Positions 8,123 to 18,193 are shown, counted from the first letter of the stretch. The stretch: DNA of 64,000 nucleotides from DATMNI01 sp963817515 (GCA_963817515.1 CAWFPJ010000005.1:62001-126000); one strand, 5' to 3'. A program made the numbers and translations. The notes: a model not told the origin generated them from the letters alone.

Positions 8123-10702
8123 ACCCGCGGTTGCCATGGCCGGTGGCTATCCGCATTGCGTGGCGCGAAATGCGTGCGGCGCGGGCCAAGTTCCTGTTCG
8201 TGATTCTGGCTGTGGCGCTCGGAGTGGGCTCGCTGACCGGCGTGCGCGGCTTCAGCCGGTCATTCCGCCGCATGCTGCTGCGGCAGGCGCGCACCCTGAT
8301 GGCGGGCGACCTTTCGGCCCGGGTTTTCGGGATGCCCACGCCGGAGCAGGAGGCGGTACTCAACCATCTTAAGGGCCGCGGCGTGGACCGGACCTGGATC
8401 ACCGAAACCGTCACGATGGCCTCTTCGGAGGCGACGCCCGACCCGCTTCTGATTTCCGTGAAGGCCGTGGATCCGAGCGCTTATCCGTACTACGGCGCGG
8501 TCAGACTCAACCCGCCACGCACGCTGCGAGAAGCGCTCGATGCCAAATCGGTAGTGGTTTCCGACGATCTGCTGATGCGGCTCAATGTGCGTACCGGCGG
8601 GAGGCTGCTGATCGGCGGCCAGGATTTCCGCATCGCCGGTGTGGTTGTCTCCGAACCCGACCGGATGACCGGCAGCTTGAATGTCGGGCCGCGCGTCATG
8701 ATTTCCCGCGAGGGGCTGGAACGGACGGGGTTGATCAGCGTCGGCAGCCGCGCGGCGGAACGGTTTCTTTTCAAACTGCCGCCTGCCGGAACTCCTGGCG
8801 TGGAGGAGGTGCGCGGGGTCTTGAAAAACACTTTCCCTGAGGCGACCATCGCGGATTACCGGGAGACTCACCCCATCATCACGCGCGGCCTGGATCGGTC
8901 GACTACTTTTCTGAGCCTGATCGGGCTGATCGCACTGGTGATCGGCGCGATGGGGGTGGCCAGCGCTATGCACGGCCACCTGCAGCAGCGGCTGGATTCC
9001 ATCGCCGTGATGAAATGCCTGGGCGCACGCTCGGCGCAGGTGATCCGCATTTACACCGCTCAGACCCTTATGCTCGGCTTGAGCGGCGGATTGATCGGGG
9101 TGATCTTCGGGATGTCGGTATCGGCGGCTTTTCCGGGGATGATTGCCAAGTATTTCCAGACCGATGCGGCGTTCACGTGGGATGCCTGGCCGGCCCTGCA
9201 GGGCATCGCCGTGGCGTGCCTGGTGACGCTGTTGTTTACGCTGCCGCCGCTGTTCAGTATCCAGGGGATTAAGCCGGCGCAAATTTTCCGGCGGGACATG
9301 GAGAGCGAAAAACGAGTGGCGCGCGGCGGTCCGCAATTTTCAGCTGCGGGACTGCGGATTGTCGTTCTGCGGATTGTCATTCTGATGGGCACAGGCGCCG
9401 TGGCTGCCACGCTTACGGAGGGCAGCCCGCGCGACGCCTTTCTGACCGGTGCCTACTTCACGGTTGCGCTGGCCATTGGGCTGGGGATGCTGACGTTCGT
9501 CGGGTGGCTGTCACTCCGCGGCGCGCGGGCACTTCTGCGCGGCGCGGGCAGCCGGCTGCCGGGCGCGGTGCGTCACGGCATCGCGAATCTTTACCGTCCG
9601 GGAAACCAGGCGCAGGCCGCCGTGGTTGCGCTGGGGGTGGGGGTGATGTTCACGCTCACGGTCTACCTTGTGCAAAACGCGCTGGTGGGCCAGATTCGCG
9701 GCAGTGCGCCGACCGGGCATGCCGAACGTGTTTCTGCTGGATATTCCGGGCGCGCAGCGGCAGGCCGTGGCCGATCTTATCCAGGCTCAGCCGGGTGTGA
9801 AAACGGCGCCGGAGGTGGCTTACGCCGTGGCGGGCCGTATCACGGCGGTCGACGGCCAGCCCGTCGAAAGGCTGGCCCTTCGCGATTATGCGCGCCGATT
9901 TGCGCGTACCCGCTCGGTGACCGCCATGGATGCCATGCCGGCCGATACGGTAATCCTGAGCGGCCAGTGGTGGAAGCCGGATGCCCGCGAGCCCCTGGTC
10001 TGCGTCAACGAAGAGGCGTCCAGGATTCTGAATCTCAGGCCGGGCTCGCTGATCGACTGGAACATTTGGAACCGCAACATCCGGACGCGCGTGGCCTGCA
10101 TTGAGCGCACGGAGTCCATCCGTATGACAGCGCGCTTCGAATTTATCTTCAACGCGGGCCAACTGGATGGCCTGCCCGCCGTGTATTATGGCAGCGCGCG
10201 GGTGCGGCCCGCCAATGTTGCCGCGCTGCAACGCACCGTCTACCAGCGGTTCCCGACGGTCACGGTGGTCAACGTGGCGGACGTAATGCAAATCGTGGAG
10301 GAAGTGGTTAACCGCATCGCCATGGTGATCCGGTTCATCTCCGCCTTCACCATTCTGGCCGGGGCGGTGATGGTGGCCTCGAGCGTGGCCGGCACACGGT
10401 TCCGCCGCATGCGCGAGGTGGTAACGCTCAAGACGCTGGGCGCCACGCGCCGCCGGATTGCGTGGATTTTTTCGGTTGAATTCCTGGCGCTGGGAAGCGT
10501 CGCCGGGCTGATGGGAAGCCTGCTGGCGGCGGCCTTCTCGGGGCTGGTGCTGAAGCGGCTGCTGGATATCGATTTCCGGCCGGACATCGCGGCTCACCTG
10601 CTGACCGTGCCCATCAGCGCCCTGGTGGCGGCCGCGGCGGGGTGGGCTGCCAGTTTTCGCACGTTAGGCCGCAAGCCGCTTGAAATCCTGCGCGAGGAAT
10701 AA
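8119..10702 (+). CDS. ybbP: FtsX-like ABC permease, YbbP-like, broken by a +1 frameshift
   Basis: The permease partner of the ATPase upstream. The first part reads from the ATG through AWREMRAARAKFLFV, a periplasmic MacB-type domain and FtsX-type helices, to QNALVGQIRGSAP. At GGG (9715-9717) the frame changes: dropping one G gives GMPNVFLLDIPGAQRQAV and a second FtsX unit ending KPLEILREE. The restored protein is 860 residues with two FtsX repeats, the normal size for YbbP. Both halves show strong coding character and no other damage, so the indel is either recent or a sequencing error. As written, the first frame ends at 10104 after a meaningless tail. Confidence 0.82.
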
Positions 10703-11844
10703 GGCAAGGCCCCGGTCCTCTTCCGCAAGGAATTGAGGGGGCTTAGGGTTTGCCGGCGGGCGGGGCGAGCGGACCCACTTCGACTTTCGGCTGCGTGAGG
10801 ACCCACTTCGACTTTCGGCTGCGTATTAGCCAGCGGCCCCAGTTCGGCAGCCACGCCACGCGCGATCGCCGCCGTCTCACTGCCTGCCTGGAAGCAGGTG
10901 AAGTCTGCGCGGTCGCGCCATGCCAGTGGACCGCACAACCGCTTTCCGGCTTCAAGCGCGGCATCGTGCACTACGTTGATCAAGCGCTCATAGTCCGGCG
11001 TGCCCTGCGCGTATCCGGAGAAGTTCCCCAGATCGCCGCTGGCCGCAAAAACCGCCGTCACACCTGGAACCTTGGCGATCTCATAGGCGTTCTTAATGCC
11101 TTCAAGCGTCTCAATCATGAGAATCAGCACGATGTTGTCGTTGATGGTGGCCCGATAACCGCCGGGGACGCCGCCCCACATCCCCGCGTCAAACGCCTGC
11201 CCGCCGCCCTGGCTGCGCTTTCCGAGGGGAGGGAAATAAGCCCAATCCCGCGCCGCTTTGGCTTCCTCCACGGTATCCACGGTCGGCACCACGATGACCA
11301 GCGCGCCCGCGTCGGCCGCATGCTGAATCTCACGTTCGTCGGTGTAGGCCACGCGAACGCCTGGAACGGCCTTGGCATAGGGACAGGCGCGCCACATGCG
11401 AGCCACCTGCTCCCAATCGCGGGAGTTGTGCTGCATTTCCGTCCAGATGAAGTCGTAACCGGAATTTGCCATGGCACAATACGTTTCCGGATCCGTGGCA
11501 CTGAACAAGGTCCCGCCTGTCACTTTGCCGCCCTGCATCATCTTGAGCTTCACCGGATTCCAGATCTTCGACCCTGCGGGCGGATTAAAATTGGGTCCAT
11601 ACTTCCAGGTGGCGGCATCAAAGGCCCCGGCATTGGCGGCACCGGGCAGCGCGGTTTTCATGGCGCCGCTATCCTTGCCGGCGGGGGCCGCAAGCGGAAA
11701 CCTGAGCTTCCCGGCATCCGGGTTGTTGGCGTAGGGGTCGGCATTGGGCTTCGGCGGCTGTGCAGGAGGGTTCTGCCCCAGAGCGTGAAATGGGGCGATT
11801 ACAAAAGCCGCGAACAGGGCAACATTCAGTAACAAGCGATTCAT
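10594..11844 (-). CDS. Exported HpcH/HpaI-type aldolase with a duplication-altered C-terminus
   Basis: A 416-residue reading with an N-terminal signal peptide (MNRLLLNVALFAAFVIAPFH) and then an HpcH/HpaI aldolase barrel. Family hallmarks are IWTEMQHNSRDW (E136, H139), VVPTVDTVEEAKAARDWAYFPPLGKR, the metal ligand Glu in ILMIETLEGIKNA and the Asp in ASGDLGNFSGY. These enzymes cleave or form 4-hydroxy-2-oxoacids with a divalent metal. The normal C-terminus would be NTQPKVEVGPLAPPAGKP with a stop at 10743, but a 28-bp tandem duplication (10771-10824) shifts the frame and adds about 55 unrelated residues that run over the end of the permease gene. Secretion of this enzyme class is unusual; the substrate is unknown. 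Confidence 0.8.
   Translation of the reverse strand: MNRLLLNVALFAAFVIAPFHALGQNPPAQPPKPNADPYANNPDAGKLRFPLAAPAGKDSGAMKTALPGAANAGAFDAATWKYGPNFNPPAGSKIWNPVKLKMMQGGKVTGGTLFSATDPETYCAMANSGYDFIWTEMQHNSRDWEQVARMWRACPYAKAVPGVRVAYTDEREIQHAADAGALVIVVPTVDTVEEAKAARDWAYFPPLGKRSQGGGQAFDAGMWGGVPGGYRATINDNIVLILMIETLEGIKNAYEIAKVPGVTAVFAASGDLGNFSGYAQGTPDYERLINVVHDAALEAGKRLCGPLAWRDRADFTCFQAGSETAAIARGVAAELGPLANTQPKVEVGPHAAESRSGSARPARRQTLSPLNSLRKRTGALPYSSRRISSGLRPNVRKLAAHPAAAATRALMGTVSR
10771..10824. repeat. 28-bp-period tandem duplication in the aldolase gene
   Basis: Bases 10771-10796 are repeated exactly at 10799-10824 (26 identical bases, 28-bp period). Because 28 is not a multiple of three, the second copy shifts the frame of the aldolase. 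Removing one copy restores a short, sensible C-terminus with a stop at 10743. Confidence 0.9.
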
Positions 11845-11954
11845 TGGACTCTTCTTCTCCTTCTACGCCGCTTCCGGCGCGGTGATCCAAATTTTATCAG
11901 AGAACAGCGAATCGGGCAGAGAATACGGTAAGATTGCTAGTTTCGGACAACATC

Positions 11955-13427
11955 ATGAGAATCTCTCAACGGGCAATGACGCTCGCCCTAGCTCTGTCTC
12001 TCGCATCCGTCTTTGCGTCCGCGGACGAGAAGGCCGTCAACCCTAAGATCCAGGAAATCATGGACCAGATTTCCGAAGCTCGCATCAAGGCCATCCTCGA
12101 GAAGTTGGAGAGCTTCGGGACGCGCAACACGATGTCCAACCAGGATGACCCGGTGCGCGGGGTGGGCGCCGCGCGGCAGTGGATTCTCAACGAGTTTAAG
12201 AGCTACAGCCCCAGGCTTCAGGTACGCTTCGAGAAATTCCGGGTCAAGAAGCAGGGCCAGCGGATTTTCAAAGACGTGGACCTCTACAATGTGATTGCCG
12301 TGCTGCCCGGGACCAAGATGCCTGAGACCCAGATTATCGTGGGCGGCCATTACGACTCGCTCAACCTGGGGAACCGGCCCTCCGGTGCGGCCGGCGGTCC
12401 GGGAACGGATGCAGCGGCGGGCGGCGGCCTCAACGCGACCGCGAGCATGACCCTGGCGGATTTTGAGAAGGCTGCGGATCTGCCCGCGCCCGGAGTTTGC
12501 GACGACGGCAGCGGAACCGCCGCCGTGATGGAACTGGCGCGGACGATGAGCCAATACGAGTTCGACAAGACGCTGGTCTTTGTAGCGTTCGCGGGCGAAG
12601 AGCAGGGGCTGATCGGGAGTTCACTGCAGGCGGCCAAGGCGAAGAAAGAGAGCCAGGTAATCGAGGCCATGCTGAATAACGACATCATCGGCACCGAGGT
12701 GGCGGGAAATGGACGCACCGGCAACGGCTCGATCAACATCTACAGCGACGAGACCATGGATTCGATTTCGCAGCAACTCTCCCGCTATGCGCACGAGGTT
12801 GGCGAGCGATACCTGCCATCCATGAGGGTCAACACGATCTTCATGGGTGACCGCCTGGGCCGCGGCGGCGACCACACGCCTTTCCAATGGGAGGGTTTCG
12901 CGGCAGTGCGCTTCTCCACGCCGAATGAAATTTATGCCAATCAACACCATGCGACGGACACGCTGGCCAATATGTCGGTGCCCTTCACTGCGCGCGTGGC
13001 CAAGGTGAACGCCGTGGTGGCGGCGAGCCTGGCGCTGGCCCCGAAGCCGCCGATCGTGATGCCGGAACCGAGAGCGGCGGCGGAGGCTGCTGGTAGTGCT
13101 CCCGGTGCGGCTGCCGGCGGGCCGGGCGCCAGAAGGCCGGGACCGATGATCGCGCGCGGCGGAGGATACGACGCCGTGCTGCGATGGCGTGTGGCGGGGC
13201 CGGACGCCGACATCAAGGGTTATGCGATCGTGATGCGGCCGACTACGTCGCCCTACTGGGAGCAGGAAATCTACGTCGGCAAGGTGAATACTTACACGTT
13301 GAAGGACGTGCCGATTGACGACATGAAGTTTGGCGTGCGCGCCATCGGCAACAATGGGACTGAGAGCCTGGTGACGCCCTACGCCTATCCGCCGCGGCAG
13401 AAGACCGAGATCTTGACGGTAGAGTAA
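11955..13427 (+). CDS. Exported M28-family zinc aminopeptidase with C-terminal Fn3-like domain
   Basis: A 490-residue protein with a signal peptide (MRISQRAMTLALALSLASVFASA). The M28 metal-binding sites are in order: His/Asp in GGHYDSLN, bridging Asp in CDDGSGTAAVMEL, Glu pair in AGEEQGLIGS, Asp in LNNDIIG and the last His in IYANQHHATDTL. A Gly/Ala/Pro-rich linker (about residues 370-405) leads to a beta-rich domain of about 80 residues (VLRWRVAGPDADIKGYAIVM) like a fibronectin type III module. It probably trims peptides in the periplasm or outside the cell. ATG 11955 is chosen over an in-frame TTG 21 nt upstream because it puts the signal peptide at the N-terminus. Confidence 0.88.
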   Translation: MRISQRAMTLALALSLASVFASADEKAVNPKIQEIMDQISEARIKAILEKLESFGTRNTMSNQDDPVRGVGAARQWILNEFKSYSPRLQVRFEKFRVKKQGQRIFKDVDLYNVIAVLPGTKMPETQIIVGGHYDSLNLGNRPSGAAGGPGTDAAAGGGLNATASMTLADFEKAADLPAPGVCDDGSGTAAVMELARTMSQYEFDKTLVFVAFAGEEQGLIGSSLQAAKAKKESQVIEAMLNNDIIGTEVAGNGRTGNGSINIYSDETMDSISQQLSRYAHEVGERYLPSMRVNTIFMGDRLGRGGDHTPFQWEGFAAVRFSTPNEIYANQHHATDTLANMSVPFTARVAKVNAVVAASLALAPKPPIVMPEPRAAAEAAGSAPGAAAGGPGARRPGPMIARGGGYDAVLRWRVAGPDADIKGYAIVMRPTTSPYWEQEIYVGKVNTYTLKDVPIDDMKFGVRAIGNNGTESLVTPYAYPPRQKTEILTVE

Positions 13428-13574
13428 GGAAGCTTCCGGACCTTTTCGCACTAACTGAGTACTCGTTAACACTTGACGACATATACCGGGAAACTCCCCA
13501 GCAACAATCTCCATTCTGAATGAGTCTCTACTTCTGACGAGCTTTATGCGCTATGGGCTCACAGGAGGAGGGGT

Positions 13575-15845
13575 TTGTACTCGATCATACGGATTTTATG
13601 TCTGATAATTCTAGGAAATCTGATCAGCCGCGCCCAGGTTAACGTACTTACAGCCAACGGGGGTAACACCCGCACCAACGCCAATCTGCAGGAAACTCAA
13701 CTTGCCCCGGCCACTGTCAGTCCATCCACCTTTGGAAAAATTGGAACTCTTCCGGTTGACGGTCAGGTGTACTCGCAGGTACTGTACGTCAACGGTCTGC
13801 CGATTCCAGGTAGCGGCGCCCAAAATGTGCTGTATGTCTCTACGATGCACAACAGCGTCTATGCCTATAACGCCGACTCGCTCTCACCCATTGCTTTATG
13901 GCATGTGAACCTGGGGCCATCGGTGCCTTCGGTCAAGCTCTTTGGCGGCAACGGCGATATCGGCGTAGAGGCCGGAATTCTGGGCACCGGCGCCATTGAT
14001 CTCGATCGCGGAGTCATATACGTGGTTTCGGATGTCCTCGAGCGCGGCGCTCCGGTGTTCTATCTGCATGCGCTCGATCTCACCAGCGGCGAGGAAAGGT
14101 TGAATGGCCCCGTTGCCATAACAGCCGCTGTCCCAGGCACTGCCAGCGGCTCTGACACGGTTCAGTTCGACCCGCAGCAGCATGTCCAGCGCCCGGGTCT
14201 GCTGCTGGCCAACAACGCTGTCTATATCGCCTTCGGCTCGCATGGCGACCAGGCTCCATGGCACGGGTGGGTGATGAGTTACGATGCTTCGAACTTGACC
14301 AATCAACTGGGAGTATTCCTGACTACACCCTCCGCTAAGGGCGGCTCAATCTGGCAGTCCGGACGTGGGCTGGCGGCAGATGACCAGGGGAATGTCTATG
14401 CCGTAGCCGCCAACGGAGATTACGACGGCTCACAGAATTTCAGCCAGAGCTTTCTCAAACTGTCCGGATCCGCTCCCGTTCGAGTGGCTTCATTTACACC
14501 CGCCGATTGGAAGTCGATGTCCGATAATGATTTTGACTTGTCGGCAGGGCCCGCACTTATACCCGCCACCCATACGTTTATCGGGGCTGACAAGCTGGGC
14601 AGTCTGTATATATTGGATACCGATTCTATGGCGCTTTCCGGCTCCGTGAATTCCGAAGACGGGCAGAGCGCTTTTCCCGTGGCTCAACTCTCGATTTTCA
14701 ATTTTGCGGTATGGAGCCGGACCGGAAGCACTTACATTTATGTGCAAGGGGAACAAGAAGGACTCAAGTGCTTCCAACTCACCAGCGCCGGCTTCGACAC
14801 GACGCCGGTTTCAATGGCGTCCGAGCCGGTTCAATTTGCCCGGATCGGTATGACGATTTCGGCAAACGGCGATCAGAGCGACACTGGAATAGTCTGGGAG
14901 ACCACAGGAAACTATAACGTCGCGTCTGCGCCCGGCACGCTGCATGCGTTCGACGCTTCCAACCTGGCGAATGAGATTTGGAACAGCGATATGAATCCAG
15001 ATCGCGATGGGATGGGAACAGTCGGAAAGTTTGTCAGCCCCACGGTAGTGAACGGCAAAGTCTATGTGCCGACCTTTTCGAACACCGTCGCCGTCTATGG
15101 TTTGCTTGGGCAGGGCGGAGATCAGGTTACGGCGCCGGTAATTGAAGCGGTGGCCAACGCTGCCAGCTACTCGCAGGGCACGGTTTCTCCGGGTGAGATG
15201 GTGGCCATATTCGGTTCCAACCTCGGGCCGGCGAATCCCGCGGGCGTGCAGTTGGACCCCTCGGGATTGGTTTCAACCAACATCGCGGACACTCGCGTGC
15301 TGTTTGATGGCGTGCCTGGCCCGATGGAGTCCGCCAGCGCCAATCAAGTGAACGCCATCGTGCCATTTGGGTTGTCGTCCCGGTCCACGCAGGTGCAGGT
15401 GGAATACCAGGGCCAGATATCCAATACGTTTAGAATTGCGGTGGCTCCTTCATGCCCCGGTATTTTTACGGCCGATGACTCCGGCGGCGGCCAGGCGATT
15501 ATCATGAACCAGGACGGAACCATCAACTCAGCCAATAATCCGGCATCCGCCGATTCGGTGATCGTACTTTACGCCACGGGAGCCGGCCAACTCTCCCCGG
15601 CCGGACAGGATGGCACGGTGGTTACCGCGGATAACCCGCCTCAGCCGATCCTGCCGGTTTCTGCAATGGTCGGCGGCCAGGCGGCCAAGGTGCTTTACGC
15701 GGGCGGGGCCTCCGGCATTGTAGAGGGAATTATTCAGGTGAACTTGCAGATTCCCGACGGAGTGCCCACGGGGCCTTCGGTACCGGTGGTGCTTCAGATC
15801 GGCGATGCCACCAGCCAACCGGGCCTCACGCTGGCACTACAGTAG
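13575..15845 (+). CDS. Exported quinoprotein-like beta-propeller protein with Solibacter-type C-terminal domain
   Basis: A 756-residue secreted protein. The TTG start is supported by AGGAGGAG a few bases upstream and yields a signal peptide (MYSIIRILCLIILGNLISRA). Residues about 25-510 contain repeated VYVST/AYNADS/LYILDTD-like strands of a PQQ-dehydrogenase-type propeller, without an obvious PQQ-binding set. The last 230 residues (VANAASYSQGTVSPGEMVAIF, ending in PVVLQIGDATSQPGLTLAL) match the conserved domain described as a Solibacter C-terminal domain (TIGR03437), common on secreted proteins of that group and possibly a cell-surface or secretion tag. The function is unknown. Confidence 0.85.
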   Translation: MYSIIRILCLIILGNLISRAQVNVLTANGGNTRTNANLQETQLAPATVSPSTFGKIGTLPVDGQVYSQVLYVNGLPIPGSGAQNVLYVSTMHNSVYAYNADSLSPIALWHVNLGPSVPSVKLFGGNGDIGVEAGILGTGAIDLDRGVIYVVSDVLERGAPVFYLHALDLTSGEERLNGPVAITAAVPGTASGSDTVQFDPQQHVQRPGLLLANNAVYIAFGSHGDQAPWHGWVMSYDASNLTNQLGVFLTTPSAKGGSIWQSGRGLAADDQGNVYAVAANGDYDGSQNFSQSFLKLSGSAPVRVASFTPADWKSMSDNDFDLSAGPALIPATHTFIGADKLGSLYILDTDSMALSGSVNSEDGQSAFPVAQLSIFNFAVWSRTGSTYIYVQGEQEGLKCFQLTSAGFDTTPVSMASEPVQFARIGMTISANGDQSDTGIVWETTGNYNVASAPGTLHAFDASNLANEIWNSDMNPDRDGMGTVGKFVSPTVVNGKVYVPTFSNTVAVYGLLGQGGDQVTAPVIEAVANAASYSQGTVSPGEMVAIFGSNLGPANPAGVQLDPSGLVSTNIADTRVLFDGVPGPMESASANQVNAIVPFGLSSRSTQVQVEYQGQISNTFRIAVAPSCPGIFTADDSGGGQAIIMNQDGTINSANNPASADSVIVLYATGAGQLSPAGQDGTVVTADNPPQPILPVSAMVGGQAAKVLYAGGASGIVEGIIQVNLQIPDGVPTGPSVPVVLQIGDATSQPGLTLALQ

Positions 15846-15849
15846 GGGC

Positions 15850-15894
15850 CGGCATTCCGTGACTCGGCATTCCGTGGCTCGCCATTCCGTCACT
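15850..15894. repeat. Three tandem 15-bp repeats between convergent genes
   Basis: Three units of 15 bp, CGGCATTCCGTGACT with one to three changes, lie immediately after the propeller gene and touch the stop codon of the convergent glycoside-hydrolase-like gene. They do not form a strong hairpin, so a terminator role is not obvious. Confidence 0.75.
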
Positions 15895-18088
15895 ATTGGC
15901 CGGCTCCTGCCGGGTCGCCCGAATGATCGGCTTCATTGTGACCCTTGGGCCGCGGCCGGACAAGCTGGCCACCGCGCGGGTGCGACCTTTGGATCACCAT
16001 GGACGCCGTACCGTCAGCCCCGGGCATTACTGGAATCTGGAATTGCTGGCTTGCGGCATCATAGGTGACCGGTCCGATAGAGCCATTAGCGGCCTTGGCG
16101 CCAGGCACGAATGGCGAGTAACCCGTGATGACCCGTGCCGTCTCGCCAGTAGCGAAAGCGACTGTAAGGTGGATCTGGCCATCATCCGTCAGCGCCCGTA
16201 CGCGCTTTTTTCCCATGGGGACGAAGTGATCGACGTCTCCCAAAACCGCCATACCCGACGGACCGATCGGCGCGAGAACCAGGTACAGAGCGTCGCCTAC
16301 GATAGGCCTCTGTAGAACATCCGAGGGATTGACTACTTGCCCGGTTCCGCCGAAATAATCATAGAGGTACACGGGCTGCTCCACGCCGATATCGGAAGGG
16401 CTGAACGTGGCCTGAAGATTCGATCCCTGAGCGTAGGCGAAAATGTAATAGGTACGGAGCGCGCCAAAGTCCGAGTAGCTGGATGCGACTTGCGGTGCAT
16501 CTACTCCATGCGCCATGTTCGAGTAACTGCTATCGACGGGTGTCAGAGGCGCATCCGGCTTGACGATGACTCCGTCCCGCCGGACGGCGTGAAGCAGGTT
16601 GACGCCGCTGATGGCCCCGATTGGATCGGCGATGCCAACGGGCCCTGCGGAGAGCGCTGCTACCAACAAATTGGTTGTCTCGGTGCTCAGGAAGTTATCC
16701 GTGAATGGCCAGATTCCCAGCGCGCTTGCCAGCCGCGAAGTGTACAGAAACTGCGTCCAGCGGTCCCGGCCCAACCGGTCGGCGCTGGTGCGGATGCTGG
16801 TCAGGTTGCTGTACCTGGAGCTTTGCATAAAGTGCCGCGGTGAGGCCATGCAGTATTGCATGGTGAGATTCCGCTGCGCCATTGCCGCCGCCATATTGTC
16901 CAGAAAAGCCTCGCCGTCAGTCAGGTTGAAATCGGCATGGGCCTTGTCGTCGAGCCAGTCCTGTTCGTATGTGGCAACCCCTGAGGTGGCCAGATATCCG
17001 GCCACCGTGCTCCAGTAGGCCGGATCGAGCACCACATTGCCCGACATCTTGTACAGCGTGCGATACGGGCTTTTGGAGTCGATCCACCGGGCGTGGGTTA
17101 TGAGAGGCACCCCGAGACTCTGTTGGAAGCTGGATAGACTTTTGGTGAAGGGGGGCGACGCGGCGGTGTATTGGTAGATGCCGTCCCCGTTGTCAGACCA
17201 TAACGCACCTGGGCCCTTGGGATAAAACCAGCTGTCCAGTTGCACATACCCGAGCCCGATTCCCACGCGATTGAAATCGGACTTGACGGCGGCCAGCGTC
17301 TGCTCATAAGAAAGCGAGGGCGCAGTCTGATAGTAATAGGGAGCGCCGTTGTCGGTCCAATAGCCAACCTTGTTAAGGCTGGCATCGGCGTCATTGGCCG
17401 GCCTGGTCTTGCCGTGCAGTGCCGTGAGCGCCTGACCCCACGTATCGAAGGCGTGGTTGATTCCCTTTTCGATCACCAGCAGGGTGCGGTGTTCGAAGCC
17501 TTGCGGCAAGCTGGAAATCTGGGGCGCGATTCCAGTTGCCATCTCCCCGTTCGGTCCCCAGGCGGTGCTGGCCGACATGAAATTGGAGAGCGGCGAAAGA
17601 ATGAATGCATTGTAGGAAGAATCAAAAAAGACCCACGGACTTTCGTTTGAAAAATCGCTGAATGTGGGCGGAGCGAAGATCCCCGAAAACGTAAGGTGAT
17701 CCAGATTTCGAGGGTACTGGCTCCAGTTTGGAAAAGAGAACGTATTGGGAGCAGCCGATGGATAGCTCACCGTAAACAGAACTTCCAGATGGTCCCAATA
17801 GTTGCGAATGGCCGCATGACGAGGGGCATCGGACTGAAAGTCAAATGCGATTTCATTGTACGCGCCCAGCGCATCGGTACCCGATGCCACCACGATGTTC
17901 AGGAGTGGAGAGCCGATGTTGCCGCTAAAGTTCCAGGACAGACCGGGAACCGACACGGCATATGACCCACTGGGGTCCACCGATACTGTCAGGCTGCCCA
18001 AACCCCCGGTCGTGACGGCACCCGTCGCTGCCAGTACAAGAAATGTGGTGGAAAGAACAAATCTACCAAGTACCCCGATTCGGATCAA
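15893..18088 (-). CDS. Exported glycoside-hydrolase-like protein (alpha-galactosidase-type barrel suspected)
   Basis: A 731-residue protein starting at TTG with a hydrophobic leader (LGRFVLSTTFLVLAATGAV). After a beta-rich N-terminal region (to about 215) comes a barrel-like part with VGYWTDNGAPYYYQT, IGLGYVQLDSWFYPKG, PLITHARWIDSKSPY, ATYEQDWLDDKA and LTMQYCMASPRHFMQSS. The acidic ends of predicted strands (QLDSW, EQDWL) recall catalytic Asp residues of GH27/GH36 clan enzymes. From memory, similar uncharacterised proteins exist in bacteria and some eukaryotes, but I cannot name a curated family. A C-terminal beta region follows from about 560. Likely a secreted enzyme acting on a plant or microbial glycan. 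Confidence 0.6.
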   Translation of the reverse strand: MIRIGVLGRFVLSTTFLVLAATGAVTTGGLGSLTVSVDPSGSYAVSVPGLSWNFSGNIGSPLLNIVVASGTDALGAYNEIAFDFQSDAPRHAAIRNYWDHLEVLFTVSYPSAAPNTFSFPNWSQYPRNLDHLTFSGIFAPPTFSDFSNESPWVFFDSSYNAFILSPLSNFMSASTAWGPNGEMATGIAPQISSLPQGFEHRTLLVIEKGINHAFDTWGQALTALHGKTRPANDADASLNKVGYWTDNGAPYYYQTAPSLSYEQTLAAVKSDFNRVGIGLGYVQLDSWFYPKGPGALWSDNGDGIYQYTAASPPFTKSLSSFQQSLGVPLITHARWIDSKSPYRTLYKMSGNVVLDPAYWSTVAGYLATSGVATYEQDWLDDKAHADFNLTDGEAFLDNMAAAMAQRNLTMQYCMASPRHFMQSSRYSNLTSIRTSADRLGRDRWTQFLYTSRLASALGIWPFTDNFLSTETTNLLVAALSAGPVGIADPIGAISGVNLLHAVRRDGVIVKPDAPLTPVDSSYSNMAHGVDAPQVASSYSDFGALRTYYIFAYAQGSNLQATFSPSDIGVEQPVYLYDYFGGTGQVVNPSDVLQRPIVGDALYLVLAPIGPSGMAVLGDVDHFVPMGKKRVRALTDDGQIHLTVAFATGETARVITGYSPFVPGAKAANGSIGPVTYDAASQQFQIPVMPGADGTASMVIQRSHPRGGQLVRPRPKGHNEADHSGDPAGAGQ

Positions 18089-18193
18089 TCGCGGACCCCC
18101 GTTCTGTATTTTATTTTACAATACTAGTTGAGGGAATATCCTTAACACAAGCCCGCAAATGCGGGGAGGGGTTTGGTACCAGGTTACTGGAGC

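Noticed and set aside
8119..10702. Programmed ribosomal frameshifting as the cause of the breaks
   Set aside because: No slippery heptamer with a downstream structure was seen at the sites, and five unrelated genes with the same +1 pattern fit indel errors better.
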